A stretch of 9,068 nt of DNA from Pseudomonadota bacterium. Lineage in GTDB: Bacteria; Pseudomonadota; Gammaproteobacteria; Arenicellales; UBA868. Below the pieces are notes generated by a model. It ran no database searches and was not told the origin of the DNA. It worked only from the letters and a program-made list of their open reading frames with translations. This document shows, one piece after another, positions 1-6,294 of the stretch (positions are counted from its first letter, which is position 1; each line of letters opens with the position of its first letter). The translations under genes and the position numbers were made by a program. The stretch is taken from the NCBI GenBank assembly GCA_018661145.1, contig JABJIU010000030.1, positions 1 to 9,068 of the forward strand, in the 5' to 3' direction.

Positions 1-1855
1 CGACCAAAGCACAGGCCTCCCGGGTCAACTCCAGAATGCTCTGGCCACTTTCCTTAACCCGATCTCCTGTTGATTCTGATAAATCCAGCAATACCACGAT
101 GGCAAGATCCCGGTGCTTTACAGTATGTCGCATGGTGACCCGGGGATTCGGCGTCTCGCCGCGTCGGATTGAGATCATCGCCTCCACCGCCGCATTCAGA
201 TCAATATCATCGCCATCCTCGAGGTTTCGTTCACGGGCAATACCCTCAGGCTGAAGAAGGTCGATAATCTTTCGGATCTTGGCCGCGACAGGACGGTGTT
301 TGATCAGAATCTCATCAATCTCCCCGGGTAATCCCGCCGTTTGGCGCCGTTCATATACCGTCGTCCAGTCAGGGCGAAGCAACTGCATCTGGTAATCCCA
401 CTCGGGATAGTGAAAAGGATCTGAAACCGGTTCACTTCCCTCAAGCGCATTGAGAGTGCATTCTTCCTGATCGAGCCAGTAAGGTGTCGATAACCGCCAA
501 ATCTCCTGGGCATCATCTCCAGCGAACTCGCAGTCAATCTCATTTGCCATCTCGATTACCGAGACGTTGCGACGCACCTGGATGGATCTCTGGTCACGAA
601 GTCCACCGTCCTCGCTCAAGGCCCAAGGATCACGCTCCCAGATAATCCGATTGTCGTCCCGGTAGGGTATGCGAATCTTTTCCAGAATCCTGAGGCTCGG
701 CATTTCACGACGATCGGCAAAAAACTGGTATAGCCGCAAACCTAAGTGCCAGGAGAACTCAGGATTGTTCTGGTTGTGAGCGATCTGCAGATGAAAGTCC
801 CGGATGATTTCGGTGAGAACCTCATCGTCGGTCGACACTGTGGCGTCGCTCAGCATTAATGCGATATGCTCAAGACTTGCCAAGGTCGGATGTTCGGGGG
901 CGTCAGCGTGCTCCTGTGACAGCAAGGTCCACCAAAGTCGGCCGAGGCCGGGGAAGACCTGTGCCGCACAGTATTCGACGCGCGCATCCTCCACGATACC
1001 GACAAAGAACATTTGCGCTGGGCTCAATTCCTGTGCACTGATGGCGTGATCGGCATACATTAAATGGGCTACTAAGTGGGTGGCGCAGGCCCGATACAGT
1101 TCAGTTCCACTAACCGGCCCAGCATCATCCACCGCGTCAGGAAGATGAAGTACGCCGGCATTTATAAAAGGCCTAAAACCGGAAACATCGGCTTCCGAGG
1201 GGCGCACAAAGAAATCCCGGGCCCAAAATGCCCGCAGGAAAAAATTCAGTTTCCGCTGGACATCGATAAACAGTGTGCCCCGCCTCTGCTCGCGCAGCAT
1301 GGCAATACTGTCTGGTGTAGCCAGCGCAAAATAGGCAGAGAGGTTTCCAAGATCCCGCCGATGGGCCTGCGCACCAAAGTCTGCCCAGCGCCGTAATCCC
1401 CCTAAAGTAAGCTTTGACAGCAGTTCATCGAGATGCAGAAACATCGGTCGTAGACCCCGGGGCGCCTTTGCGCAAAGTCGATGAACGAATTCAAGGTATC
1501 GACGCACGAGATCAATATCCCCAAGCCGCCTGGCTGCAACTGGCAGACTAGCCAGCAAGCGCGCAATCACATTGCCCGAGGTCATTGAGGAAAGCTTCAT
1601 GATGGCCTCGAGGGTATCGGGGAGAATATCCTCTCCCACCTCTTTCGCTACAGAGGGCATCTGTTCAAGCCAGAAGCCGACCAGTTCCCGGCTACACCCA
1701 AGCTCGCAAAGCCCCTTGGCCGCCTCGAGGTAAATCTGCAGACCGGCAGGTGACATCTGCCTCGAGACATCGCTCAAAAGTGTCTCGAGGTTGCCCTGCA
1801 GTTCTGGAGCGTATTGCTCCAGCGCATCGCGATAACTGTCGAGATCGAACGTCAT
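1..1855 (-). CDS. cbbO: CbbO, Rubisco activase adaptor with VWA domain (partial, C-terminus beyond window)
   Basis: The frame opens with ATG at 1855 and runs without a stop to the window edge, giving about 618 residues. I walked the whole frame and found no stop or frameshift. CbbO proteins are usually around 750-800 residues, so most of the C-terminal VWA domain is cut off by the window. The N-terminal part is a helical, Leu/Arg-rich region. It contains EDARVEY at about residues 289-295, a motif shared by CbbO and NorD proteins. A VWA domain begins near residue 580 with VVLLDLSEST, and the metal-site motif DLSES (DxSxS) starts at D591. In characterised systems one CbbO sits on a CbbQ hexamer and uses this metal site to dock on Rubisco, so that the ATPase can eject inhibitory sugar phosphates. 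It follows cbbQ by 46 bases, the usual order in form IAq operons. NorD is the main alternative, but the cbbLSQ context decides for CbbO. Confidence 0.93.
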   Translation of the reverse strand, partial: MTFDLDSYRDALEQYAPELQGNLETLLSDVSRQMSPAGLQIYLEAAKGLCELGCSRELVGFWLEQMPSVAKEVGEDILPDTLEAIMKLSSMTSGNVIARLLASLPVAARRLGDIDLVRRYLEFVHRLCAKAPRGLRPMFLHLDELLSKLTLGGLRRWADFGAQAHRRDLGNLSAYFALATPDSIAMLREQRRGTLFIDVQRKLNFFLRAFWARDFFVRPSEADVSGFRPFINAGVLHLPDAVDDAGPVSGTELYRACATHLVAHLMYADHAISAQELSPAQMFFVGIVEDARVEYCAAQVFPGLGRLWWTLLSQEHADAPEHPTLASLEHIALMLSDATVSTDDEVLTEIIRDFHLQIAHNQNNPEFSWHLGLRLYQFFADRREMPSLRILEKIRIPYRDDNRIIWERDPWALSEDGGLRDQRSIQVRRNVSVIEMANEIDCEFAGDDAQEIWRLSTPYWLDQEECTLNALEGSEPVSDPFHYPEWDYQMQLLRPDWTTVYERRQTAGLPGEIDEILIKHRPVAAKIRKIIDLLQPEGIARERNLEDGDDIDLNAAVEAMISIRRGETPNPRVTMRHTVKHRDLAIVVLLDLSESTGDRVKESGQSILELTREACALV

Positions 1856-1901
1856 CCAGACCGGTCCCTGATGTCGGCTCGGGGAAGGCGCACTCAGCCG
1901 T

Positions 1902-2705
1902 TCAGCAAAAGAAGGTGCTTACCGCAGCATCCAGCGTGTCGCGCATATCAGGATCATCGGTAAGGGGACAGACCAGACTCATGCTGCAGGCGGCGACCGG
2001 CTCCACCCCTTTTGCCATCAGCTGTCCAGCGTACACCAGCAGTCGGGTCGAAATGCCCTCATCCAGTCCATGCCCTTTGAGATTACGTGCGCGATGGGCC
2101 ACTTGCACCAATTTTTCTGCAACGTTGTGATCGATACCTGCCTCCGTCGCGACAATACGCGCTTCGAGCTCAGGTTCGGGGTAATCAAAATCAAGGCCTG
2201 CAAAACGCTGCTTGGTCGACTGTTTCAAGTCCTTCATCAGGCTCTGATAGCCTGGGTTGTAGGAAATGACGATCTGGAAATCAGGGTGTGCAACGATCTG
2301 CTCGCCTTTTTTGTCTAGCGGCAGGGTTCGGCGATGGTCAGTGAGGGGGTGAATCACTACGGTGGTGTCCTGGCGTGCTTCGACAATCTCATCCAGATAA
2401 CAAATGGCGCCGATCCGCGCTGCGGTGGTCAAGGGGCCGTCCTGCCAGCGGGTGCCCTCTTTGTCCAAAAGAAACCTGCCCACGAGATCCGAGGCAGTCA
2501 TATCCTCGTTGCAGGCGACCGTAATGAGTGGCCGGGAGAGTCTGAAGGCCATGTATTCCACAAAGCGGGACTTACCGCACCCGGTGGGACCCTTTAGCAT
2601 GACCGGCATTCGGGCGCCATAAGCCGCCTCAAAGAGCTCTACTTCACGACTCACCGGCTGGTAGTAGGGCTCATGCTCAACGAGATATGAATTAGCATCC
2701 GTCAT
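1902..2705 (-). CDS. cbbQ: CbbQ, MoxR-family AAA+ ATPase of the Rubisco activase
   Basis: This 267-residue protein has the family's usual length. It shows Walker A GPTGCGKS at residues 39-46, Walker B ICYLDE at 101-106, a sensor-1 asparagine in ISYNPGY (N150), a likely arginine finger in KQRFAG (R167) and a sensor-2 arginine in STRLLVYAG (R221). CbbQ forms hexamers that work with CbbO to remodel inhibited Rubisco and release tight-binding sugar phosphates in the cytoplasm. NirQ/NorQ proteins of denitrification are close relatives, but the position directly after cbbS and before cbbO supports CbbQ. The start is 23 bases after the cbbS stop. The Shine-Dalgarno match is poor, which suggests translational coupling to cbbS. 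A small GTGT-T-ACAC inverted repeat and a CACGTG lie in that gap, with no clear role. Confidence 0.95.
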   Translation of the reverse strand: MTDANSYLVEHEPYYQPVSREVELFEAAYGARMPVMLKGPTGCGKSRFVEYMAFRLSRPLITVACNEDMTASDLVGRFLLDKEGTRWQDGPLTTAARIGAICYLDEIVEARQDTTVVIHPLTDHRRTLPLDKKGEQIVAHPDFQIVISYNPGYQSLMKDLKQSTKQRFAGLDFDYPEPELEARIVATEAGIDHNVAEKLVQVAHRARNLKGHGLDEGISTRLLVYAGQLMAKGVEPVAACSMSLVCPLTDDPDMRDTLDAAVSTFFC

Positions 2706-2728
2706 AGCACGTGTAACACCGTAGAAGA

Positions 2729-3088
2729 TTAGGGCGAGTGGGGAGCGCGATGGATCACCATGGCGGTGCCCTGAGACTGCGCGAACTTGTCATAACCGAT
2801 CAGACGTACGTGGTTGCCCGGATTGGCAGATCGACAGGCATCTATCTCGGCGAGAATCGCATCGACATCAGTCTCCCCGAACATCGGTAATTTCCACATG
2901 TACCAAAAAGACGATGTCGCATTTTCCGGTTCCGTGTGCTCAACAGCGGGATTCCAGCCTTTAGAAACAATGTAGTTCACCTGCGCCCGAATGGACGCGT
3001 CATCGAACTGCGGGAGATAGGAAAAAGTTTCGAATTTTCGACTCGCCGGATCGGAAAGGCGCGAATGGTAATCTTGCAAATCAGTCAT
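2729..3088 (-). CDS. cbbS: Ribulose-1,5-bisphosphate carboxylase small subunit, form I
   Basis: The 119-residue product matches the size of proteobacterial form I small subunits. It has the recognisable FETFSYLP segment near residues 19-26, then IVSKGWNPAVEH (about 40-51), FWYMWKLPMFGETD (about 61-74) and a C-terminal NHVRLIGYD (about 97-105). Four small subunits cap each end of the L8S8 holoenzyme. They stabilise the large-subunit core and tune catalysis. The gene lies 33 bases downstream of cbbL and 23 bases upstream of cbbQ, so the three are almost certainly co-transcribed. The start at 3088 (MTDLQDYHS) is placed as in homologues. The upstream GAGAA is a moderate ribosome-binding site. Nothing in the sequence suggests truncation or damage. 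Confidence 0.96.
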   Translation of the reverse strand: MTDLQDYHSRLSDPASRKFETFSYLPQFDDASIRAQVNYIVSKGWNPAVEHTEPENATSSFWYMWKLPMFGETDVDAILAEIDACRSANPGNHVRLIGYDKFAQSQGTAMVIHRAPHSP

Positions 3089-3121
3089 GGTAGCGTTCTC
3101 AAGTATGTTGGATTCAGATTA

Positions 3122-4549
3122 TCAGCGATGGACAACGTCGAGCTTGTCGACGGTATCGAACTCAAACTTGATTTCCTTCCAGGTCTCCATGGCAGCTGCC
3201 AGTTCGGGGCTCGACTCGGCAGCCTTGCGCAGAACATCACCGCCGCGCTTTTCAAGACCCTCAGCACCATTACGGTTCCGGTCCTCCACGCAGGCCTCAA
3301 GTGCAACACGGTTTGCCGCCGCACCGGCTGCGTTGCCCCAGGGATGACCCAGTGTTCCGCCGCCAAACTGGAAGCAGGCATCATCCCCAAAGATGGTCAC
3401 CAGTGCAGGCATATGCCATACATGGATGCCACCGGATGCTACCGGGAAGACACCCGGCATGGAGCCCCAGTCCTGGTCGAAAAAGATTCCCCGTGAACGG
3501 TCCTCTTTAATATAGGAATCCCGCATAAGGTCAATCCACCCCAGGGTGGCTTCACGGTCGCCCTCAAGTTTCCCAACAACCGTTCCCGAGTGCAGATGAT
3601 CTCCTCCGGACAGTCTCAACAGTTTGGCAAGAACCCGGAAATGGATTCCGTGCTTGGGATGCCGATCGATTACCGCGTGCATGGCACGATGAATGTGCAA
3701 CAACACACCGTTGTCTCGGCACCAATTGGCAAGGCCCGTATTAGCACACCAGCCTCCAGTGATGTAGTCGTGCATGATAATGCGCGCGCCCAGGGTCTTC
3801 GCGTGCTCAGCACGTTTGTACATGTCCTCAGGCGTCGGAGCCGTCACATTGAGGTAGTGGCCCTTCCTTTCTCCCGTTTCTGCTTCCGCCTTGTGTACGG
3901 CCTCCATGACAAAGTCAAACCGCTGACGCCAGCGCATGAACGGCTGGGAGTTGACGTTTTCATCATCTTTGGTGAGATCAAGGCCGCCACGCAGGCATTC
4001 GTAAACCGCCCGACCGTAGTTTTTCGCTGACAGTCCAAGCTTAGGCTTGATCGTACAACCAAGCAGCGCACGGCCATACTTGTTAAAAATATCGCGCTCG
4101 ACCTGAATGCCGTGAGGCGGACCGCCGCAGGTCATCACATAGGCAATCGGAAAACGGACATCCTCAAGGCGCAAGTGGCGTAGCGCCTTGAACCCGAACA
4201 CATTGCCCACCAGAGAAGTAAAAACGTTAACGACAGACCCCTCTTCAAAGAGATCGATAGGGTACGCAATAAAAGCGTAATAGGATTCATCGTCGCCGGG
4301 GACATCTTCGATAGCGTAGGCCCGACCTTTATAGTAGTCGAGGTCTGTCAGAAGATCAGTCCAGACCGTCGTCCAGGTCCCGGTCGAGGACTCGGCTGCC
4401 ACTGCAGCTGCAGCTTCTTCGCGGGGGACACCGGGTTGGGGGGTTATCTTGAAGCAGGCCAGGATGTCCGTATCCTTAGGGGTGTACTCGGGCATCCAGT
4501 AGGTCTCCCGGTACTCCTTCACCCCGGCCTGATAATTCTTCGTTGCCAT
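3122..4549 (-). CDS. cbbL: Ribulose-1,5-bisphosphate carboxylase/oxygenase large subunit, green-type form IA
   Basis: This is the catalytic subunit that adds CO2 to RuBP in the Calvin-Benson-Bassham cycle. It is 475 residues long. Active-site residues, numbered here, fall at a constant offset of minus 7 from spinach: E53 (AAESSTGTW), N116 (GNVFGF), K168 (TIKPK), the carbamylated lysine K194 with D196 and E197 (LTKDDENVN), H287 and R288 (HIHRAM), H320 (DHLHSG), loop-6 lysine K327 (TVVGKLEG) and S372 (VASGG). All are intact. The frame extends upstream to an ATG at 4642, but the start is set at 4549 because MATKNYQAGVKEYRETYW is the normal N-terminus and AGGAA lies 6-7 bases before it. The gene heads cbbLSQO. 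Gene order points to subtype IAq (non-carboxysomal), although a tree would be needed to place the subtype firmly. Confidence 0.98.
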   Translation of the reverse strand: MATKNYQAGVKEYRETYWMPEYTPKDTDILACFKITPQPGVPREEAAAAVAAESSTGTWTTVWTDLLTDLDYYKGRAYAIEDVPGDDESYYAFIAYPIDLFEEGSVVNVFTSLVGNVFGFKALRHLRLEDVRFPIAYVMTCGGPPHGIQVERDIFNKYGRALLGCTIKPKLGLSAKNYGRAVYECLRGGLDLTKDDENVNSQPFMRWRQRFDFVMEAVHKAEAETGERKGHYLNVTAPTPEDMYKRAEHAKTLGARIIMHDYITGGWCANTGLANWCRDNGVLLHIHRAMHAVIDRHPKHGIHFRVLAKLLRLSGGDHLHSGTVVGKLEGDREATLGWIDLMRDSYIKEDRSRGIFFDQDWGSMPGVFPVASGGIHVWHMPALVTIFGDDACFQFGGGTLGHPWGNAAGAAANRVALEACVEDRNRNGAEGLEKRGGDVLRKAAESSPELAAAMETWKEIKFEFDTVDKLDVVHR

Positions 4550-4555
4550 CTGCAG

Positions 4556-4560
4556 TTCCT
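4556..4560 (-). promoter_or_regulatory. Ribosome-binding site that fixes the cbbL start
   Basis: On the minus strand AGGAA sits 6 bases before the ATG at 4549 (gtatgAGGAActgcagATG). It supports the internal start over the in-frame ATG at 4642, whose extra 31 residues do not resemble a Rubisco N-terminus. Confidence 0.75.
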
Positions 4561-4586
4561 CATACGCCTTGATTAAGTAACCCAAA

Positions 4587-4602
4587 CCCGGGACTGTCCG
4601 GG
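4587..4602. repeat. Imperfect GC-rich palindrome in the cbbL leader
   Basis: The plus-strand sequence CCCGGGACTGTCCGGG is built around GGAC-T-GTCC. Flanking CCC and GGG match across one extra G. It lies about 38-53 bases upstream of the cbbL start, in the probable untranslated leader. It could be a protein-binding site or a small leader structure. It could also be chance in GC-rich DNA. Confidence 0.35.
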
Positions 4603-4613
4603 GAAGAGGCTGC

Positions 4614-4642
4614 AGAATAGCTAGATCATTCCATAAGCACAA
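4614..4642 (-). promoter_or_regulatory. Tentative sigma-70-like promoter for cbbLSQO
   Basis: On the minus strand TTGTGC (4642-4637) is followed after 17 bases by TATTCT (4619-4614). The match to the -35 box is weak (3 of 6) and to the -10 box fair (4 of 6). The spacing and the position in the AT-rich gap before cbbL make it plausible. Activated cbb promoters often have poor -35 boxes. A transcript would begin near 4607 with a leader of roughly 58 bases. Confidence 0.3.
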
Positions 4643-4664
4643 CTAATTATTATTGATTTGTTGA

Positions 4665-4680
4665 ATAAGTTAAATCTTAT
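4665..4680. promoter_or_regulatory. AT-rich inverted repeat upstream of cbbL, candidate CbbR (LysR-type) site
   Basis: The sequence ATAAG-TTAAAT-CTTAT is a perfect 5-base inverted repeat with a 6-base spacer. Read as TAA-N8-TTA it fits the loose TNA-N7/8-TNA pattern described for CbbR operators. It lies about 22 bases upstream of the tentative -35 box, where an activator would bind. No cbbR gene is in the window, so this assignment is inference. The stem is too short and AT-rich to be a convincing terminator for the preceding gene. Confidence 0.4.
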
Positions 4681-4682
4681 GT

Positions 4683-5501
4683 TTAATGGTTTAATTCCAG
4701 TTCATAGCCGGCGAATTTGCGAACATTCAAAACACCCGTGTCGAGAATAAGGTATTGCCCTTTAATGCCCTGTAGTTTTCCGGAAACACTGGCTGTTTTA
4801 TCAAAGTTGTGGGCCTTCACTTTTTCCGGATATGTGGCCACTGGATACATAATTTCACAAACGCTGTTGGACAAAGACGTTTTCGTATCGCCCCAGTCTG
4901 GCCCCTTCTTGAATTGGGTGATCAGAGGATCTGCCTCGCTCAGTATCCGGACCCGCTCAGCAAGCATGTCTAGCTTATCGGGACTGCCCTTAAGCATCCG
5001 CCGCCAGTTGGTACGGTCGGCAACGACCTGACGAAGAGTCGCCTCAAGAAGTCCGGCAATACGCCTTTCCTTAACTTCAAAAACCGGTATCGCCTGAACT
5101 GCGCCCTGATCGATCCAGCGGGTAGGCACCTGACTCGCACGGGTCACGCCCACTTTTAAACCGGAAGAATTCGCTAGATACACCACATGAGGCTGCAGGC
5201 AGTGCGACTCACCCCATTTGGGCTCACGGCAGGTCCCCTCATGATAATGGCAGAGTTCAGGCCGAACGATGCACTGATCACAAGAGGCAAGACGTTTAAG
5301 GCAGGGGAAGCAGTGGCCCTGATTGAAGCTTTTCTTGGTCTTGCGCCCGCAGGCAATACAGAGGATCGTTCCTGTGAAGGTAAGCGTGATCGCTTTTCCC
5401 AGCAAACTGTTGATATCGACCGAACTCTCTCCGATTGGCAGTTCATAACGCACCGGTGAATCTAGGTGCGTGCGCATTTTTTCTATCCGGCCCTTTATCA
5501 C
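4683..5501 (-). CDS. DUF2797 family protein, cysteine-rich, function unknown
   Basis: This protein of about 272 residues belongs, by recognition, to the DUF2797 family, which has no established function. A cysteine-rich N-terminal half (numbered from the GTG at 5501) has C48-x2-C51, C64-x2-C67, C74-x2-C77, C84, C91 and C101, suggesting two or more zinc sites. A second segment, VVYLANSSGLKVGVTR (about 106-121), is followed by TRW (R128) and LLEATL (E153). This order resembles the GIY-YIG/T5orf172 nuclease fold, but that is my inference. Possible starts are TTG 5504, GTG 5501 and ATG 5477. GTG is preferred because GAGAG lies 7 bases upstream and homologues, as I recall them, begin before the KMRTHLDSPV segment. 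The gene lies between the Crp/Fnr gene (53-base gap) and cbbL (133-base gap). Nothing directly ties it to Rubisco. Confidence 0.85.
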   Translation of the reverse strand: MIKGRIEKMRTHLDSPVRYELPIGESSVDINSLLGKAITLTFTGTILCIACGRKTKKSFNQGHCFPCLKRLASCDQCIVRPELCHYHEGTCREPKWGESHCLQPHVVYLANSSGLKVGVTRASQVPTRWIDQGAVQAIPVFEVKERRIAGLLEATLRQVVADRTNWRRMLKGSPDKLDMLAERVRILSEADPLITQFKKGPDWGDTKTSLSNSVCEIMYPVATYPEKVKAHNFDKTASVSGKLQGIKGQYLILDTGVLNVRKFAGYELELNH

Positions 5502-5554
5502 CAATGCACTCTCTATATAAAAACCAACGACGCTTTCATCACATGCAATTCCAA

Positions 5555-6208
5555 TCAGTAATCCGCGGGCAATTTCCGCTCCATGATCCAGCGCTTGCCT
5601 TCGGCCCGCAGGTACCCGCCCTTCGCAAGATCGCTCATGATCCGGCTGACCATTTCCCGTGAACAGCCGATCATATCGGCCAACAACTGATGGGTGAGCC
5701 TTTCCGGGATCACCGTCTGGCCGTTTTCCTCAACAGCGCGCTCCTGTAGGCGGGCGACCAGGCGACGATAGGCGCTCTGCAAGGCAAGCCCCTGTGTCGC
5801 GTCAGTGAGTTTACGGATCATTCCTGCAAATGCGGTAATCACGGTAAGCGCGAGCCTTGCATTGGTCTGTAACAGTTGAAGAAACTCCTGTCCGTCTATC
5901 TTGAGAAGTTCGGTACGCTTCATTGCCGCCACAGAGGCCGAACGGGGCCGCCCATCCAACACAGAGATCTCCCCAAATATGGCACCGGGCCCCTCAAGAC
6001 CCAAAATAATCTCTTTGCCGGCCTCGTCAGAAAGGTAAACCCGGATTTGCCCGCTGACCACTACATACAGGCTTTCACCCTCTGAACCCTGACTGACAAT
6101 AATCTCTCCACGCTCTGCGGTGACCTCTCTGGCAACTCCGGCCAGGGTATCCAGGTCAGACTGATCCAGCCCCTGGAACATTGTCACCCTACGCAATGCT
6201 TCACTCAT
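5555..6208 (-). CDS. Crp/Fnr family transcriptional regulator
   Basis: This 217-residue cytoplasmic DNA-binding regulator has the standard two-domain layout. The N-terminal cyclic-nucleotide-binding beta-roll covers about residues 10-125. Its phosphate-binding cassette is IFGEISVLDGRPRSASV, with E80, R89 and S90 in the arrangement of cAMP-binding Crp proteins. A dimerisation helix spans about 112-140 and a C-terminal winged helix-turn-helix covers about 168-205, with LADMIGCSREMVSRIM as the recognition unit. The FNR-type N-terminal cysteine cluster is absent; the only cysteine is C182, inside the helix-turn-helix. Ligand binding is therefore plausible and iron-sulfur oxygen sensing is not. 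It starts 86 bases after the RACo-like gene. GAGG lies 10 bases before the ATG, and a short CCGGG/CCCGG hairpin (6228-6247) sits just upstream of that site. Its targets are unknown; neighbouring cbb and methyltransferase genes are candidates only by position. Confidence 0.93.
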   Translation of the reverse strand: MSEALRRVTMFQGLDQSDLDTLAGVAREVTAERGEIIVSQGSEGESLYVVVSGQIRVYLSDEAGKEIILGLEGPGAIFGEISVLDGRPRSASVAAMKRTELLKIDGQEFLQLLQTNARLALTVITAFAGMIRKLTDATQGLALQSAYRRLVARLQERAVEENGQTVIPERLTHQLLADMIGCSREMVSRIMSDLAKGGYLRAEGKRWIMERKLPADY

Positions 6209-6257
6209 CGTTTATAGGCCTCACTCGCCGGGACCCGTTATCCCCGGACTACCACTT

Positions 6258-6285
6258 AGCCTAACACCTTGTCAGGCCGTGACAA
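6258..6285 (-). promoter_or_regulatory. Tentative promoter for the Crp/Fnr-type gene
   Basis: On the minus strand TTGTCA (6285-6280, 5 of 6 to the -35 consensus) is followed after 16 bases by TAGGCT (6263-6258, which keeps the first, second and last positions of the -10 box). It would give a leader of about 40 bases. The -35 box lies inside the palindrome at 6269-6285. Confidence 0.3.
6269..6285. promoter_or_regulatory. Perfect 17-base palindrome, candidate operator upstream of the Crp/Fnr-type gene
   Basis: The sequence TTGTCA-GGCCG-TGACAA has 6-base arms and a 5-base centre. It is not the classical Crp (TGTGA-N6-TCACA) or FNR (TTGAT-N4-ATCAA) site, though its size and symmetry suit a dimeric regulator. 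No T-run follows on the minus strand, so it is unlikely to be an intrinsic terminator of the upstream gene. It overlaps the tentative -35 box, which would suit negative autoregulation. Confidence 0.4.
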
Positions 6286-6294
6286 AAGACAGGC

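Noticed and set aside
1076..1396. Plus-strand open frame of 106 codons
   Set aside because: It is antisense to the open cbbO frame and has no recognisable motif.
1..1900. Apparent lack of a long closed reading frame at the left end, which could suggest a broken cbbO
   Set aside because: The minus frame starting at 1855 was followed codon by codon and stays open to the edge. It is incomplete only because the window ends.
2936..3496. Plus-strand open frame of 186 codons
   Set aside because: It is antisense to cbbS and cbbL, both certain genes, and its translation resembles no known protein.
3590..4030. Plus-strand open frame of 146 codons
   Set aside because: It lies wholly antisense to the conserved catalytic part of cbbL.
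4550..4642. Upstream in-frame ATG giving a 506-residue CbbL
   Set aside because: The extra 31 residues do not look like a Rubisco N-terminus, and a good AGGAA site precedes the internal ATG at 4549.
1..4682. Carboxysome locus
   Set aside because: cbbS is followed directly by cbbQ and cbbO, with no csoS shell or carbonic anhydrase genes in the window.
5555..6208. Oxygen-sensing FNR
   Set aside because: The N-terminal cysteine cluster for a 4Fe-4S centre is missing; the only cysteine lies in the helix-turn-helix.
6269..6285. Intrinsic terminator of the RACo-like gene
   Set aside because: The palindrome has only a 6-base stem and no T-run after it on the minus strand.
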